A stretch of DNA of 5,091 nt from Natronohydrobacter sp. (GTDB lineage Bacteria; Pseudomonadota; Alphaproteobacteria; Rhodobacterales; Rhodobacteraceae): positions 1 to 5,091 of the forward strand of contig SKRP01000270.1 of the NCBI GenBank assembly GCA_007118445.1, read 5' to 3'. Both the position numbers and the translations under genes were made by a program. Below, in pieces: positions 1 to 5,091 of the stretch. Numbering within the stretch: position 1 is the first letter of the stretch; the number at the start of each line of letters is the position of its first letter. The notes under the pieces are model-generated. The model was not told the origin of the DNA. It did no database searches and saw only the letters and a list, made by a program, of their open reading frames with translations.

Positions 1-326
1 CGCTGGCGCTTCTGAAAATGCCCTATCTCGACAAGGGCAATGTGCAGAAACACAGCTTCCCGAATGCGGTGCTGGCCATTGCGGTTGGTGCGCTGACGAC
101 ATGGGTGCTGCTCTTGGTCGTCGATCAGCCCTTTGACCGCCGTCTGACCGAATTCTTCGAGGCGGCAAGCTGGACGCAAGCCTTCGGGCGCAACATCGTC
201 AATGTCATCCTGGTGGACCTCCGAACACTCGATACATTCAGCGAGATTGCCGTGGTGCTGATCGCGGCCCTTGGCGCTTTCGTGCTGCTCAAGGGCTTCC
301 GCGCCGCGAAGGAGGAAGAGAAATGA
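1..326 (+). CDS. mrpA: Mrp antiporter subunit A, C-terminal end (5' partial)
   Basis: This is the last ~108 codons of MrpA, the large NuoL-like subunit of the Mrp Na+/H+ antiporter in the inner membrane. The reading frame is open from position 3 with no stop, so the gene enters from upstream; the ATG at 18 is internal, not a start. Two hydrophobic segments are visible: one after HSFPNAVLAIAVG and one after NVILVDLRTLDTFSEIAVV. The second matches the conserved block at the end of MrpA (usual form NVILVDFRGFDTxGEI), which belongs to the MrpB-like extension of the subunit. The NuoL-like core with its proton-path lysines lies outside the window. The last codons (AAKEEEK) contain the ribosome binding site AAGGAGG (309-315) for mrpB, and the stop overlaps the mrpB start (ATGA, 323-326). 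The family call is secure; the residues RTLD in place of RGFD are a mild departure from the usual motif. Confidence 0.9.
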   Translation, partial: LALLKMPYLDKGNVQKHSFPNAVLAIAVGALTTWVLLLVVDQPFDRRLTEFFEAASWTQAFGRNIVNVILVDLRTLDTFSEIAVVLIAALGAFVLLKGFRAAKEEEK

Positions 327-745
327 ACTCGATCATCTTCACTGCAGGCGCGCGGCTTCTGGTGGCGCTTGTCTTTGTTTTCTCGCTCTTCATGCTGTTG
401 CGCGGCCATCACCTGCCGGGCGGTGGCTTCATCGGCGGGTTGCTTGGCGCAGTGGCCTTCATCATCTATTCGCTGGCCTGCGGACCTGCGGAAACACGCC
501 GCGCGCTGCGCGTCTCGCCCGAGGTCATCGCCATACTGGGCCTTGGCATCGCGCTGCTGGCGGGGCTTGCGTCCTTCTTCATGGGTGATCCGTTCTTTAC
601 CGGCCAATGGTACTGGGTCGGCGGCGACAGCTACGAGACCGCCGCTTTCTCGATCAACTCGGTTCTGGTCTTTGATATCGGGGTCTATCTGGTCGTCCTT
701 GGCGGCATCCTGTCGCTGACATTCGCATTCGAGGAGGAGACCTGA
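323..745 (+). CDS. mrpB: Mrp Na+/H+ antiporter subunit B
   Basis: This is a 140-residue membrane protein of the MnhB/MrpB family, a small subunit needed for assembly and activity of the Mrp cation/proton antiporter. Four hydrophobic segments are visible, at about residues 8-26, 35-53, 67-87 and 113-136. The family signature is LLRGHHLPGGGFIGGLLGA at about residues 25-43; many homologues have GHN where this one has GHH. The length is normal for a stand-alone MrpB, which shows that mrpA and mrpB are not fused here. The start is chosen for the ideal AAGGAGG at 309-315, 7 bases upstream, and for the ATGA overlap with mrpA. The C-terminus ends in an acidic EEET whose codons provide the GAGGAGGA ribosome binding site (731-738) for mrpC. 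Confidence 0.95.
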   Translation: MNSIIFTAGARLLVALVFVFSLFMLLRGHHLPGGGFIGGLLGAVAFIIYSLACGPAETRRALRVSPEVIAILGLGIALLAGLASFFMGDPFFTGQWYWVGGDSYETAAFSINSVLVFDIGVYLVVLGGILSLTFAFEEET

Positions 746-746
746 G

Positions 747-1112
747 ATGGAAGCCCTCACTGCCATCATCATTGGCATCCTGACCGCCGCGTCGGTCTAT
801 CTGATGCTCGCGCGCACCTTCATGCGCTTCCTGTTCGGGCTGGTCCTGCTGTCGAACGCCGTGAACCTGACGATTTTTGCCTCGGGCCGCATGACCAAGG
901 GCCACCCGGCGCTGGTGCCCTACGGCGCGGACGCGCCCTTGCAGGCCGTCGGCAATGCGCTGCCGCAGGCACTGGTGCTGACCGCCATCGTGATCGGCTT
1001 CGGGCTGCTGGCCTTTGCGCTGGCGCTGGGGTTTGAAACTTTCCGCCGCACAGGCACCATGGACACAGATGAAATGCGCTTTGCCGAACCCAAGGAGGAA
1101 GAACAGAAATGA
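747..1112 (+). CDS. mrpC: Mrp Na+/H+ antiporter subunit C (NuoK-like)
   Basis: This is a 121-residue protein of the NuoK/MnhC/MrpC family, the small subunit of Mrp related to NuoK of respiratory complex I. Three transmembrane segments are visible, at about residues 4-22, 27-46 and 74-97. Conserved blocks are LLSNAVNLTIF (34-44) and LPQALVLTAIVIGFG (72-86). The second block normally begins DPLPQ, but here it reads NALPQ, so the usual Asp and Pro are replaced. The C-terminus is a charged cytoplasmic-type tail (DTDEM...PKEEEQK). The start lies 1 base after the mrpB stop and is preceded by GAGGAGGA (731-738). The stop overlaps mrpD (ATGA, 1109-1112), and AAGGAGG at 1092-1098 serves mrpD. Length and order are normal. 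Confidence 0.94.
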   Translation: MEALTAIIIGILTAASVYLMLARTFMRFLFGLVLLSNAVNLTIFASGRMTKGHPALVPYGADAPLQAVGNALPQALVLTAIVIGFGLLAFALALGFETFRRTGTMDTDEMRFAEPKEEEQK

Positions 1113-2608
1113 GTTGGGTTCTGGTCTTTCCCATCGCCGTGCCCTTTATCACGGCGGTGTTTGCCTATCTCGCGCGCAACTATCCGGCAGGGCGCTGGAT
1201 TTCGCTGGCGGGTTCGGTGCTGTCACTGGTCGCCTCGGCGGCGCTAATGGTGGCCGTGCTGCGCGACGGCGTGATTGCCGCGCAGATGTCGAACTGGGAC
1301 GCGCCATTCGGGATCACGCTGGTCGCGGATTATCTGAGTGCCGTCATGGTCGTGATCACCGCGATCACCGGGCTTGCGACCGCGATCTACGCCCTTGGCG
1401 AAATCCCCGAGAAAACCGAGCGTCTGGGCTTCTACGCGCTGTTTCAGACGCTCATCGCGGGTGTGACCGGGGCGTTCCTGACAGGCGATCTGTTCAATCT
1501 CTATGTCTGGTTCGAGGTCATGCTGATCGCGTCCTTCTCGCTGCTGGTGATCGGCGGCGGCAAGGACCGGCTGGATGCAGGTATCAAATATGTGGCGCTG
1601 AACCTTGTCTCGACACTGGTGTTCCTGTCGGGCATCGGCCTGCTTTACGGGATCACCGGCACGCTGAATATGGCCGATCTGCGCGGCGCTGTGGCGGCTG
1701 CCGAGAATCAGGCGCTGGTCACGGTCATCGCCATGATGTTCATGGTGGGCTTCGGCGTCAAAGCCGCCGTGTTCCCGCTCTTCTTCTGGCTGCCCGCCAG
1801 CTATCACACCCCCTATTTCGCGATCTCGGCGGTGTTTGCGGGTCTGCTGACGAAAGTGGGCGTCTATGCGCTGATGCGCATGTTCACGCTGGTATTCGTG
1901 GGCGATGTCGGCTTCACGCATGAAATCCTGATCTGGGTGTCCTTGCTCACGATGTTCACAGGCGTCATAGGTGCTGCCGCGCAGATGGATTTCCGCAAGA
2001 TCCTGTCTTTCCACATCATCAGCCAGATCGGCTATATGACGCTGGGGCTGGCGCTCTACACCCCGCTCGCGCTGATGGGGGGCGTGTTCTATCTGGTGCA
2101 CCATATCATCGTGAAGGCGAACCTGTTCTTCGTCGCGGGTCTGGCCAAGCAATACGCGGGCAGCACGGATCTGAACAAGATCGGGGGTCTGTACAAATCC
2201 GCCCCGCTGCTGGCCGCGCTGTTCATCATCCCGGCCTTCTCGCTGGCAGGCTTCCCACCGCTTTCGGGCTTCTGGGCGAAATACCTGATCGTGAAAGCGG
2301 CCATTGAGCTGAATATGTGGTTCGTGACTTTCGTCTCGCTGCTGGTGGGCCTGCTCACCATCTATTCGATGACGAAAATCTGGGGTTATGCCTTCTGGAA
2401 ACCGCACCCGGAGGGCTATGATCCGACACCCGACCGCGCGCCCCCGCGCGTGACCACGGCGATGATCACCCCCATCGCAGGGCTGGCGGCCATGACCATC
2501 ATCATCGGCTTCTTCCCCGAACCCTTCGTGCAATTCGCCGAGACCGCTGCAACGCAGCTTCTCGACCCGAGCGATTACGTCACCACAGTTCTGGGGGTGC
2601 AGCCATGA
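1109..2608 (+). CDS. mrpD: Mrp Na+/H+ antiporter subunit D (NuoN/NuoM-like)
   Basis: This is a 499-residue polytopic membrane protein of the proton-conducting NuoL/M/N superfamily (PF00361-type core), one of the two large antiporter-like subunits of Mrp. The core runs from about residue 110 to 420. Key residues known to be essential in the family are visible: Glu136 in LYVWFEVML (TM5 glutamate) and Lys218 in GFGVKAAVFPLFFWLP (TM7 lysine). Further charged residues inside membrane blocks are Lys249 (AGLLTKVGVYAL), the HH-IIVKAN stretch at 331-337 (Lys336), and Lys391 after the GFPPLSGFWA motif (381-390). The length is typical and no frame is broken. The start is fixed by AAGGAGG (1092-1098) and the ATGA overlap with mrpC; the stop overlaps mrpE. 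It resembles NuoN/HyfB-like proteins too, but the neighbours settle it as MrpD. Confidence 0.96.
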   Translation: MSWVLVFPIAVPFITAVFAYLARNYPAGRWISLAGSVLSLVASAALMVAVLRDGVIAAQMSNWDAPFGITLVADYLSAVMVVITAITGLATAIYALGEIPEKTERLGFYALFQTLIAGVTGAFLTGDLFNLYVWFEVMLIASFSLLVIGGGKDRLDAGIKYVALNLVSTLVFLSGIGLLYGITGTLNMADLRGAVAAAENQALVTVIAMMFMVGFGVKAAVFPLFFWLPASYHTPYFAISAVFAGLLTKVGVYALMRMFTLVFVGDVGFTHEILIWVSLLTMFTGVIGAAAQMDFRKILSFHIISQIGYMTLGLALYTPLALMGGVFYLVHHIIVKANLFFVAGLAKQYAGSTDLNKIGGLYKSAPLLAALFIIPAFSLAGFPPLSGFWAKYLIVKAAIELNMWFVTFVSLLVGLLTIYSMTKIWGYAFWKPHPEGYDPTPDRAPPRVTTAMITPIAGLAAMTIIIGFFPEPFVQFAETAATQLLDPSDYVTTVLGVQP

Positions 2609-3084
2609 ACGGACTAGTCCTGAACCTGCTTCTGGCCTTTGCCTGGGCCGCGATGACCGGGGATTTCAGCTTCATCTCGCTGGCCACAGGGGCCGTGCTG
2701 GGCTTCTTCGCGCTGTGGATTTCCTCGCCGCTGACCGGTGTCGATGATCTCTATTTCAAGCGCTTCATGCGGTCGGTCTATCTGGCGCTGTTCTTCCTGT
2801 GGGAATTGCTGCTGTCCTCGATCAAGGTCGCCTGGGACGTGATCCGACCGGTGCCGCAGAACAATCCCGCGCTGATCGAAGTGCCGCTGACCGTGAAGAG
2901 CGATTTTGAAATTCTGCTCCTGACCAATCTGATCTCGCTCACGCCGGGCACGCTGAGCGTGGATGTGTCCGAAGACCGCGAGACGCTTCTGGTGCACGCG
3001 ATGTTCGGCGATGATGCCGATGATCTGATCGATGACATCAAGAATGGGTTCGAGCGGCTGATCATGGGGGTATTCGAAAAATGA
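2605..3084 (+). CDS. mrpE: Mrp Na+/H+ antiporter subunit E
   Basis: This is a 159-residue protein of the MnhE/MrpE family (PF01899-type), a subunit found only in Mrp-type antiporters and their hydrogenase relatives. Two N-terminal hydrophobic segments (about 3-18 and 22-42) and a third at about 56-78 precede a soluble C-terminal part. The conserved block NLISLTPGTLSVDVSED (108-124) is the family signature. It is followed by an acidic C-terminal domain (HAMFGDDADDLIDDIKN). Length is normal. The start overlaps the mrpD stop (ATGA, 2605-2608) and has only a weak G-rich ribosome binding site (GGGGG, about 2593-2597), so initiation probably depends on coupling to mrpD. The stop overlaps mrpF. Confidence 0.94.
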   Translation: MNGLVLNLLLAFAWAAMTGDFSFISLATGAVLGFFALWISSPLTGVDDLYFKRFMRSVYLALFFLWELLLSSIKVAWDVIRPVPQNNPALIEVPLTVKSDFEILLLTNLISLTPGTLSVDVSEDRETLLVHAMFGDDADDLIDDIKNGFERLIMGVFEK

Positions 3085-3407
3085 GCGGAGCCGGTTTTCT
3101 GCAAGTCGCCGCGCAATTGTCGCTGGTCATGATCCTGATTGGCATGGCCGTGGCGTTTTTCCGCATCGCCAAGGGGCCGTCGCTCGCGGATCGTGTCGTC
3201 GCGCTCGACATGATGACAGTGACCATCATCTCGTTCTGCGGCGTCTATGCTGTGGTCATGGATGAACCCTCGCTGCTCGATGTGGCCATCGTTCTGGCGC
3301 TGGTGGGGTTTCTCGCCACTGTCGCGCTGGCCCGCTATGCCGAGCGCCGTTTCGAGCGCAATGGCAGAGAGCAGCAACACCTCAAGGACAGGGAGGCTGA
3401 AGAATGA
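3081..3407 (+). CDS. mrpF: Mrp Na+/H+ antiporter subunit F
   Basis: This is a 108-residue small membrane protein of the MnhF/MrpF family. Three hydrophobic segments are visible, at about residues 7-29, 40-60 and 65-85. The family block FRIAKGPSLADRVVALDMM (27-45) contains the conserved Asp-Arg (37-38) and Asp43; a second block is LLDVAIVLALVGFLATVALA (65-84). The C-terminal tail is strongly charged and hydrophilic (about 86-108). The start overlaps the mrpE stop (ATGA, 3081-3084) with only a weak GGGGG upstream, so translation is likely coupled. The stop overlaps mrpG. Length and order are as expected for the complex. Confidence 0.94.
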   Translation: MSGAGFLQVAAQLSLVMILIGMAVAFFRIAKGPSLADRVVALDMMTVTIISFCGVYAVVMDEPSLLDVAIVLALVGFLATVALARYAERRFERNGREQQHLKDREAEE

Positions 3408-3706
3408 TTGATGTGCTGATCGGGCTGTTTCTGCTGGCGGGCGCGGCTTTCGTCATGATCGCCGCCATCGGAATCGTGCGCCTGCCGGATCTGCTGACGC
3501 GGATGCATGCCTCGACCAAGGCGGGGACATTGGGCGCGCTGTTGGTGCTGGTCGGGCTGGCGCTGCATCAGGGCACAGGCGAAGTGGTCAGCAAGGCTGT
3601 TGCCACAGCGCTCTTCCTGCTGCTGACCGCCCCCATCGCCGCGCATATGATCGGACGGGCCCATGCGCGGATGATGCAGAAACTCGGGTCGCGATCCGAC
3701 TCCTGA
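3404..3706 (+). CDS. mrpG: Mrp Na+/H+ antiporter subunit G
   Basis: This is a 100-residue protein of the MnhG/MrpG (PhaG) family, the last subunit of the Mrp complex. Three hydrophobic segments are visible, at about residues 3-23, 43-56 and 64-83. The family signature VRLPDLLTRMHASTKAGTLG spans residues 25-44, and a second conserved block is FLLLTAPIAAHMIGRA (71-86). The C-terminus is a short basic, hydrophilic tail. The start is set by GGGAGG (3391-3396) and by the ATGA overlap with mrpF (3404-3407). A strong intrinsic terminator begins 19 bases after the stop, so this gene ends the antiporter operon. Confidence 0.95.
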   Translation: MIDVLIGLFLLAGAAFVMIAAIGIVRLPDLLTRMHASTKAGTLGALLVLVGLALHQGTGEVVSKAVATALFLLLTAPIAAHMIGRAHARMMQKLGSRSDS

Positions 3707-3725
3707 TTCCCTGCAGGATCACCTG

Positions 3726-3752
3726 AAAAGCCGCCTTCCGGGGCGGCTTTTT
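3726..3752 (+). terminator. Intrinsic terminator after mrpG
   Basis: A perfect 10-bp stem AAAAGCCGCC (3726-3735) / GGCGGCTTTT (3742-3751) closes a 6-base loop TTCCGG and runs into a T tract (3748-3752). It lies 20 bases past the mrpG stop and is placed to end the mrp transcript. The A-run before the stem means it might also act on a transcript from the other strand, but no minus-strand gene is seen. Confidence 0.88.
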
Positions 3753-3920
3753 GCTTTCCAGGGTGGAATCGTGCCTTCCATCATGCGCAGAAATGGAAAG
3801 TCACCTACCACAATGCTGCAGCGCGGCATGCGATGGGATGCAGATTTAAAGTCATGATTTCTGATAGTTACGATATCACTGCGGAAGTTTGAAAAACTGC
3901 ATTCTTCCTGCATGGAAAGT

Positions 3921-3926
3921 TATACT
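3921..3926 (+). promoter_or_regulatory. Possible -10 hexamer for the hupDFG transcript
   Basis: TATACT differs from the sigma-70 consensus TATAAT at one base. No good -35 box lies at 16-19 bases upstream (TGCATT is the best there), and the nearby TTGAAA (3889-3894) is 26 bases away, so an activator would be needed. Transcription from here would begin near 3932 and would favour the downstream GTG (3987) as the hupD start, leaving a leader of about 55 bases that contains a short CTTTG/CAAAG inverted repeat (3931-3950). Confidence 0.25.
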
Positions 3927-3976
3927 CTGCCTTTGGCGCAAGCTGCAAAGCCTGCGACCAGCCAGCCCGGCAAGAT

Positions 3977-3982
3977 GGAGGA
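3977..3982 (+). promoter_or_regulatory. Ribosome binding site that decides the hupD start
   Basis: GGAGGA lies 4 bases before the GTG at 3987. The ATG at 3912 has no purine-rich Shine-Dalgarno-like sequence ahead of it (the preceding bases are pyrimidine-rich), and the ATG at 3975 overlaps this site. The site is therefore the main reason for choosing the GTG start. Confidence 0.6.
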
Positions 3983-3986
3983 ACCC

Positions 3987-4625
3987 GTGGCCAGCCAGAC
4001 CCAACCCACCCAGATTCAACCTGCGCGTATTCTCGTGCTCGGCATCGGCAATCTGCTCTGGGCCGATGAAGGTTTCGGTGTGCGCTGCATCGAGCATCTG
4101 GCCGAAAACTGGGCTTTGCCCGACACGGTGCATCTGATGGATGGCGGCACGCAGGGTCTGTATCTCTTGCCCTTTCTGGAAGAAGCCGATGCGCTGATCG
4201 TCTTTGATGCGGTCGATTACGGGCTGACCCCCGGCACCATGAAGATCGTCGAGAATGACGAAGTGCCGGCTTTCATGGGCGCGAAGAAGATGAGCCTGCA
4301 CCAGACCGGCTTTCAGGACGTGATCGCCACGGCGCAACTGATGGGCTATTGCCCCGCTGAGATGCTGCTGATCGGTGTGCAGCCGGTCGAACTGGAAGAT
4401 TACGGCGGGGGCCTGCGCCCGCTGACCGCCGCACAGATCGACCCTGCCGTGCAGATTGCGCTGACCCGCCTGCGCGACTGGGGTGTGGATGTGCAGCCGG
4501 GACGCACGGCCACCGGTGATCTGGCCGACCCCTCGATCACCCGCGACGCCTATGAGGCAGGCCGCCCCTCCGAGGACGACGCCTGCCGCATCGGTGATGA
4601 CCGTTTCTTTCCCGTGAAAGCCTGA
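3987..4625 (+). CDS. hupD: HupD, [NiFe]-hydrogenase maturation endopeptidase
   Basis: HupD (HyaD/HybD/HoxM family, peptidase family M52) removes the C-terminal peptide of the hydrogenase large subunit after nickel insertion, in the cytoplasm. From the GTG start it has 212 residues. The N-terminal block RILVLGIGNLLWADEGFGVR (14-33) is diagnostic. By comparison with E. coli HybD, the nickel-sensing ligands are Glu28 (ADEGFG), Asp74 (VFDA) and His105 (MSLHQTGF), all present. It is longer than HybD because of a C-terminal extension ending GRPSEDDACRIGDDRFFPVKA, a feature of HupD from uptake-hydrogenase clusters. The frame is open back to an ATG at 3912 (237 residues), but those extra residues (Ala/Gln/Pro-rich) show no family similarity that I recognise and lack a ribosome binding site; the ATG at 3975 is another option. 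hupF follows after 5 bases. Family assignment is secure, the start less so. Confidence 0.93.
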   Translation: MASQTQPTQIQPARILVLGIGNLLWADEGFGVRCIEHLAENWALPDTVHLMDGGTQGLYLLPFLEEADALIVFDAVDYGLTPGTMKIVENDEVPAFMGAKKMSLHQTGFQDVIATAQLMGYCPAEMLLIGVQPVELEDYGGGLRPLTAAQIDPAVQIALTRLRDWGVDVQPGRTATGDLADPSITRDAYEAGRPSEDDACRIGDDRFFPVKA

Positions 4626-4630
4626 CGCAG

Positions 4631-4951
4631 ATGTGTGTCGGAACCCCCATGCAAGTCTTGGCCGTTGACGGGATCGCCGCCGATTGCACGGATGGCACGC
4701 GGCATGAGACCGTCGATCTGTCGCTTGTCGGCGATGTCCCCCCCGGCACATGGCTGCTGACCCATCTGGGCTGCGCGCGCGAAATCATTTCGGAACCGGA
4801 GGCCCGCCAGATCATGGCAGCACTTGACGGGCTGCGCGCGCTGATGGCCGGCGACACGCTGGGCGATGCTTTCGCTGATCTGGACGCCCGCGCGCCCTCG
4901 CTTCCCCCCCATCTTCAGGCCGCGCTTGATGCGGGCCAATCCACTGGCTGA
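4631..4951 (+). CDS. hupF: HupF, HypC-family hydrogenase maturation chaperone
   Basis: This is a 106-residue protein of the HypC/HupF/HybG family. It begins MCVGTPMQVL: Cys2, exposed after removal of Met1, is the essential residue by which such chaperones bind the iron centre precursor and the immature large subunit. The second family block is WLLTHLGCAREII (41-53), with the conserved His45. It is longer than a typical HypC (about 75-90 residues); the extra C-terminal tail (about 85-106), together with the position between hupD and hupG, favours HupF over HypC. HupF is known in Rhizobium to protect the large subunit when oxygen is present. The gene starts 5 bases after hupD with no clear ribosome binding site, so coupled translation is likely. 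Its stop codon overlaps the hupG ribosome binding site. Confidence 0.93.
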   Translation: MCVGTPMQVLAVDGIAADCTDGTRHETVDLSLVGDVPPGTWLLTHLGCAREIISEPEARQIMAALDGLRALMAGDTLGDAFADLDARAPSLPPHLQAALDAGQSTG

Positions 4952-4956
4952 GGAGG
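4951..4956 (+). promoter_or_regulatory. Ribosome binding site of hupG, overlapping the hupF stop
   Basis: AGGAGG lies 4 bases before the ATG at 4961. Its first A is the last base of the hupF TGA (4949-4951), so ribosomes ending hupF can directly re-initiate on hupG. Confidence 0.75.
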
Positions 4957-4960
4957 TCTC

Positions 4961-5091
4961 ATGCCCCACCCGCTTCTGACCCGCCTGACCAAGGATTTCG
5001 GCTGGCCCTTGCTCGACACCCCCGACGCATTGGCCGCCCATCTGGCCCAACCCGGTCTGCATTGCCTGTTCATTCCGGGTGACGCCAAGCG
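4961..5091 (+). CDS. hupG: HupG (HyaE-like thioredoxin-fold), 3' partial
   Basis: Only the first 43 codons are in the window; the frame is open to the edge and no stop is reached. The translated start reads MPHPLLTRLTKDFGWPLLDT, then DALAAHLAQPGLHCLFIPGD. The pattern of a short N-terminal helix, a D-T-P-D-A-L type turn, and a hydrophobic strand running into F-I-P-G-D resembles the beginning of HupG/HyaE. These are thioredoxin-fold proteins without a redox CXXC motif that assist the export or assembly of the hydrogenase small subunit. The order hupD-hupF-hupG is the usual one in Rhizobium and Rhodobacter clusters and strongly supports the call. The start is supported by AGGAGG at 4951-4956, 9 bases after hupF ends. 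Because the protein is cut short, the family call rests mainly on context plus this N-terminal similarity. Confidence 0.8.
   Translation, partial: MPHPLLTRLTKDFGWPLLDTPDALAAHLAQPGLHCLFIPGDAK

Larger units (their letters stand above)
3753..3986 (+). promoter_or_regulatory. Intergenic control region before hupD
   Basis: This stretch between the mrp terminator and the preferred hupD start shows no convincing gene. It is visibly richer in A+T between about 3841 and 3926 than the flanking coding DNA, as promoters often are. Visible elements are an inverted repeat TGATA-N7-TATCA (3862-3878), two CTGCAT copies 11 bases apart (3897-3902 and 3908-3913), two copies of ATGGAAAGT (3793-3801 and 3912-3920), a TTCCA/TGGAA inverted repeat (3756-3768) and a TATACT hexamer (3921-3926). 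That it controls the hup operon is inferred from position; no binding site of a named regulator could be matched. Confidence 0.5.

Noticed and set aside
125..778. A 217-codon minus-strand open frame across mrpA, mrpB and mrpC
   Set aside because: It spans three tightly overlapping genes with clear family motifs on the + strand and has shadow-like composition.
1015..1923. A 302-codon + strand frame overlapping mrpC and mrpD
   Set aside because: Its Arg/Gly/Cys/His-rich product is typical of a wrong frame in high-G+C DNA, while the mrpC and mrpD frames carry conserved family motifs.
1244..2533. A 429-codon open frame on the minus strand opposite mrpD
   Set aside because: It is the antisense shadow of a G+C-rich membrane gene: its product is full of His, Gln, Arg and Asp, shows no recognisable domain, and lies wholly within a certain gene.
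3862..3878. FNR/FixK-type site in TGATA-N7-TATCA
   Set aside because: The FNR-type consensus is TTGAT-N4-ATCAA. Here TGAT and ATCA are 9 bases apart and the outer T and A are missing.
3719..3913. A 64-codon minus-strand frame in the mrpG-hupD spacer
   Set aside because: It ends inside the terminator stem, has no recognisable domain, and lies in a stretch that looks regulatory. A small unknown protein cannot be fully excluded.
3933..3948. Sigma-54-like TTGGCGCAAGCTGCAA and a HupR-like TTG/CAA pair before hupD
   Set aside because: The GG and GC elements are 10 bases apart where sigma-54 promoters need 12, and TTG-GCG-CAA has a 3-base spacer where the HupR site has 5. Neither fits.
3876..4751. 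A 291-codon minus-strand frame opposite hupD and the start of hupF
   Set aside because: It is antisense to two recognised hydrogenase genes, with no family motif and His/Gln/Arg-rich composition.

Overview
The window reads as part of an alphaproteobacterial chromosome, most likely from the Rhodobacterales. This is inferred from the high G+C content, the strong preference for CTG/GCG/GGC codons, compact ATGA-overlapping operons, and the close resemblance of the proteins to Rhodobacter/Roseobacter-type Mrp and Hup proteins. All supported genes lie on the + strand. No species can be named from the sequence alone.

Positions 1-3706 hold the end of mrpA and complete mrpB, mrpC, mrpD, mrpE, mrpF and mrpG. 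Together these encode the multisubunit Mrp (Mnh/Pha) Na+(or K+)/H+ antiporter in the inner membrane. The order is canonical A-B-C-D-E-F-G with separate mrpA and mrpB genes (the seven-gene layout). Five of the six junctions are 4-base ATGA overlaps and the sixth (mrpB/mrpC) has a 1-base gap, so translation is probably coupled and the subunits made together. The mrp promoter lies upstream of the window. A strong intrinsic terminator (3726-3752) follows mrpG.

Positions 3753 to about 3986 are non-coding, locally richer in A+T than the flanking genes, and carry small direct and inverted repeats and a possible -10 hexamer. This is the likely control region of the next operon.

Positions 3987-5091 (or 3912-5091 if an upstream ATG is used) hold a second operon, hupD-hupF-hupG. 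These are accessory genes for maturing an uptake [NiFe]-hydrogenase. HupD is the endopeptidase that trims the large-subunit C-terminus, HupF is a HypC-like chaperone, and HupG (cut by the window end) is a HyaE-like thioredoxin-fold protein. The structural genes hupS, hupL and hupC, which usually stand directly before hupD, are absent here. In their place are the antiporter operon and its terminator, so this hup cluster seems to be split or rearranged. I see no RNA genes, mobile elements, CRISPR arrays or clear novel system; the unusual points are the mrp-hup junction and its regulatory region.
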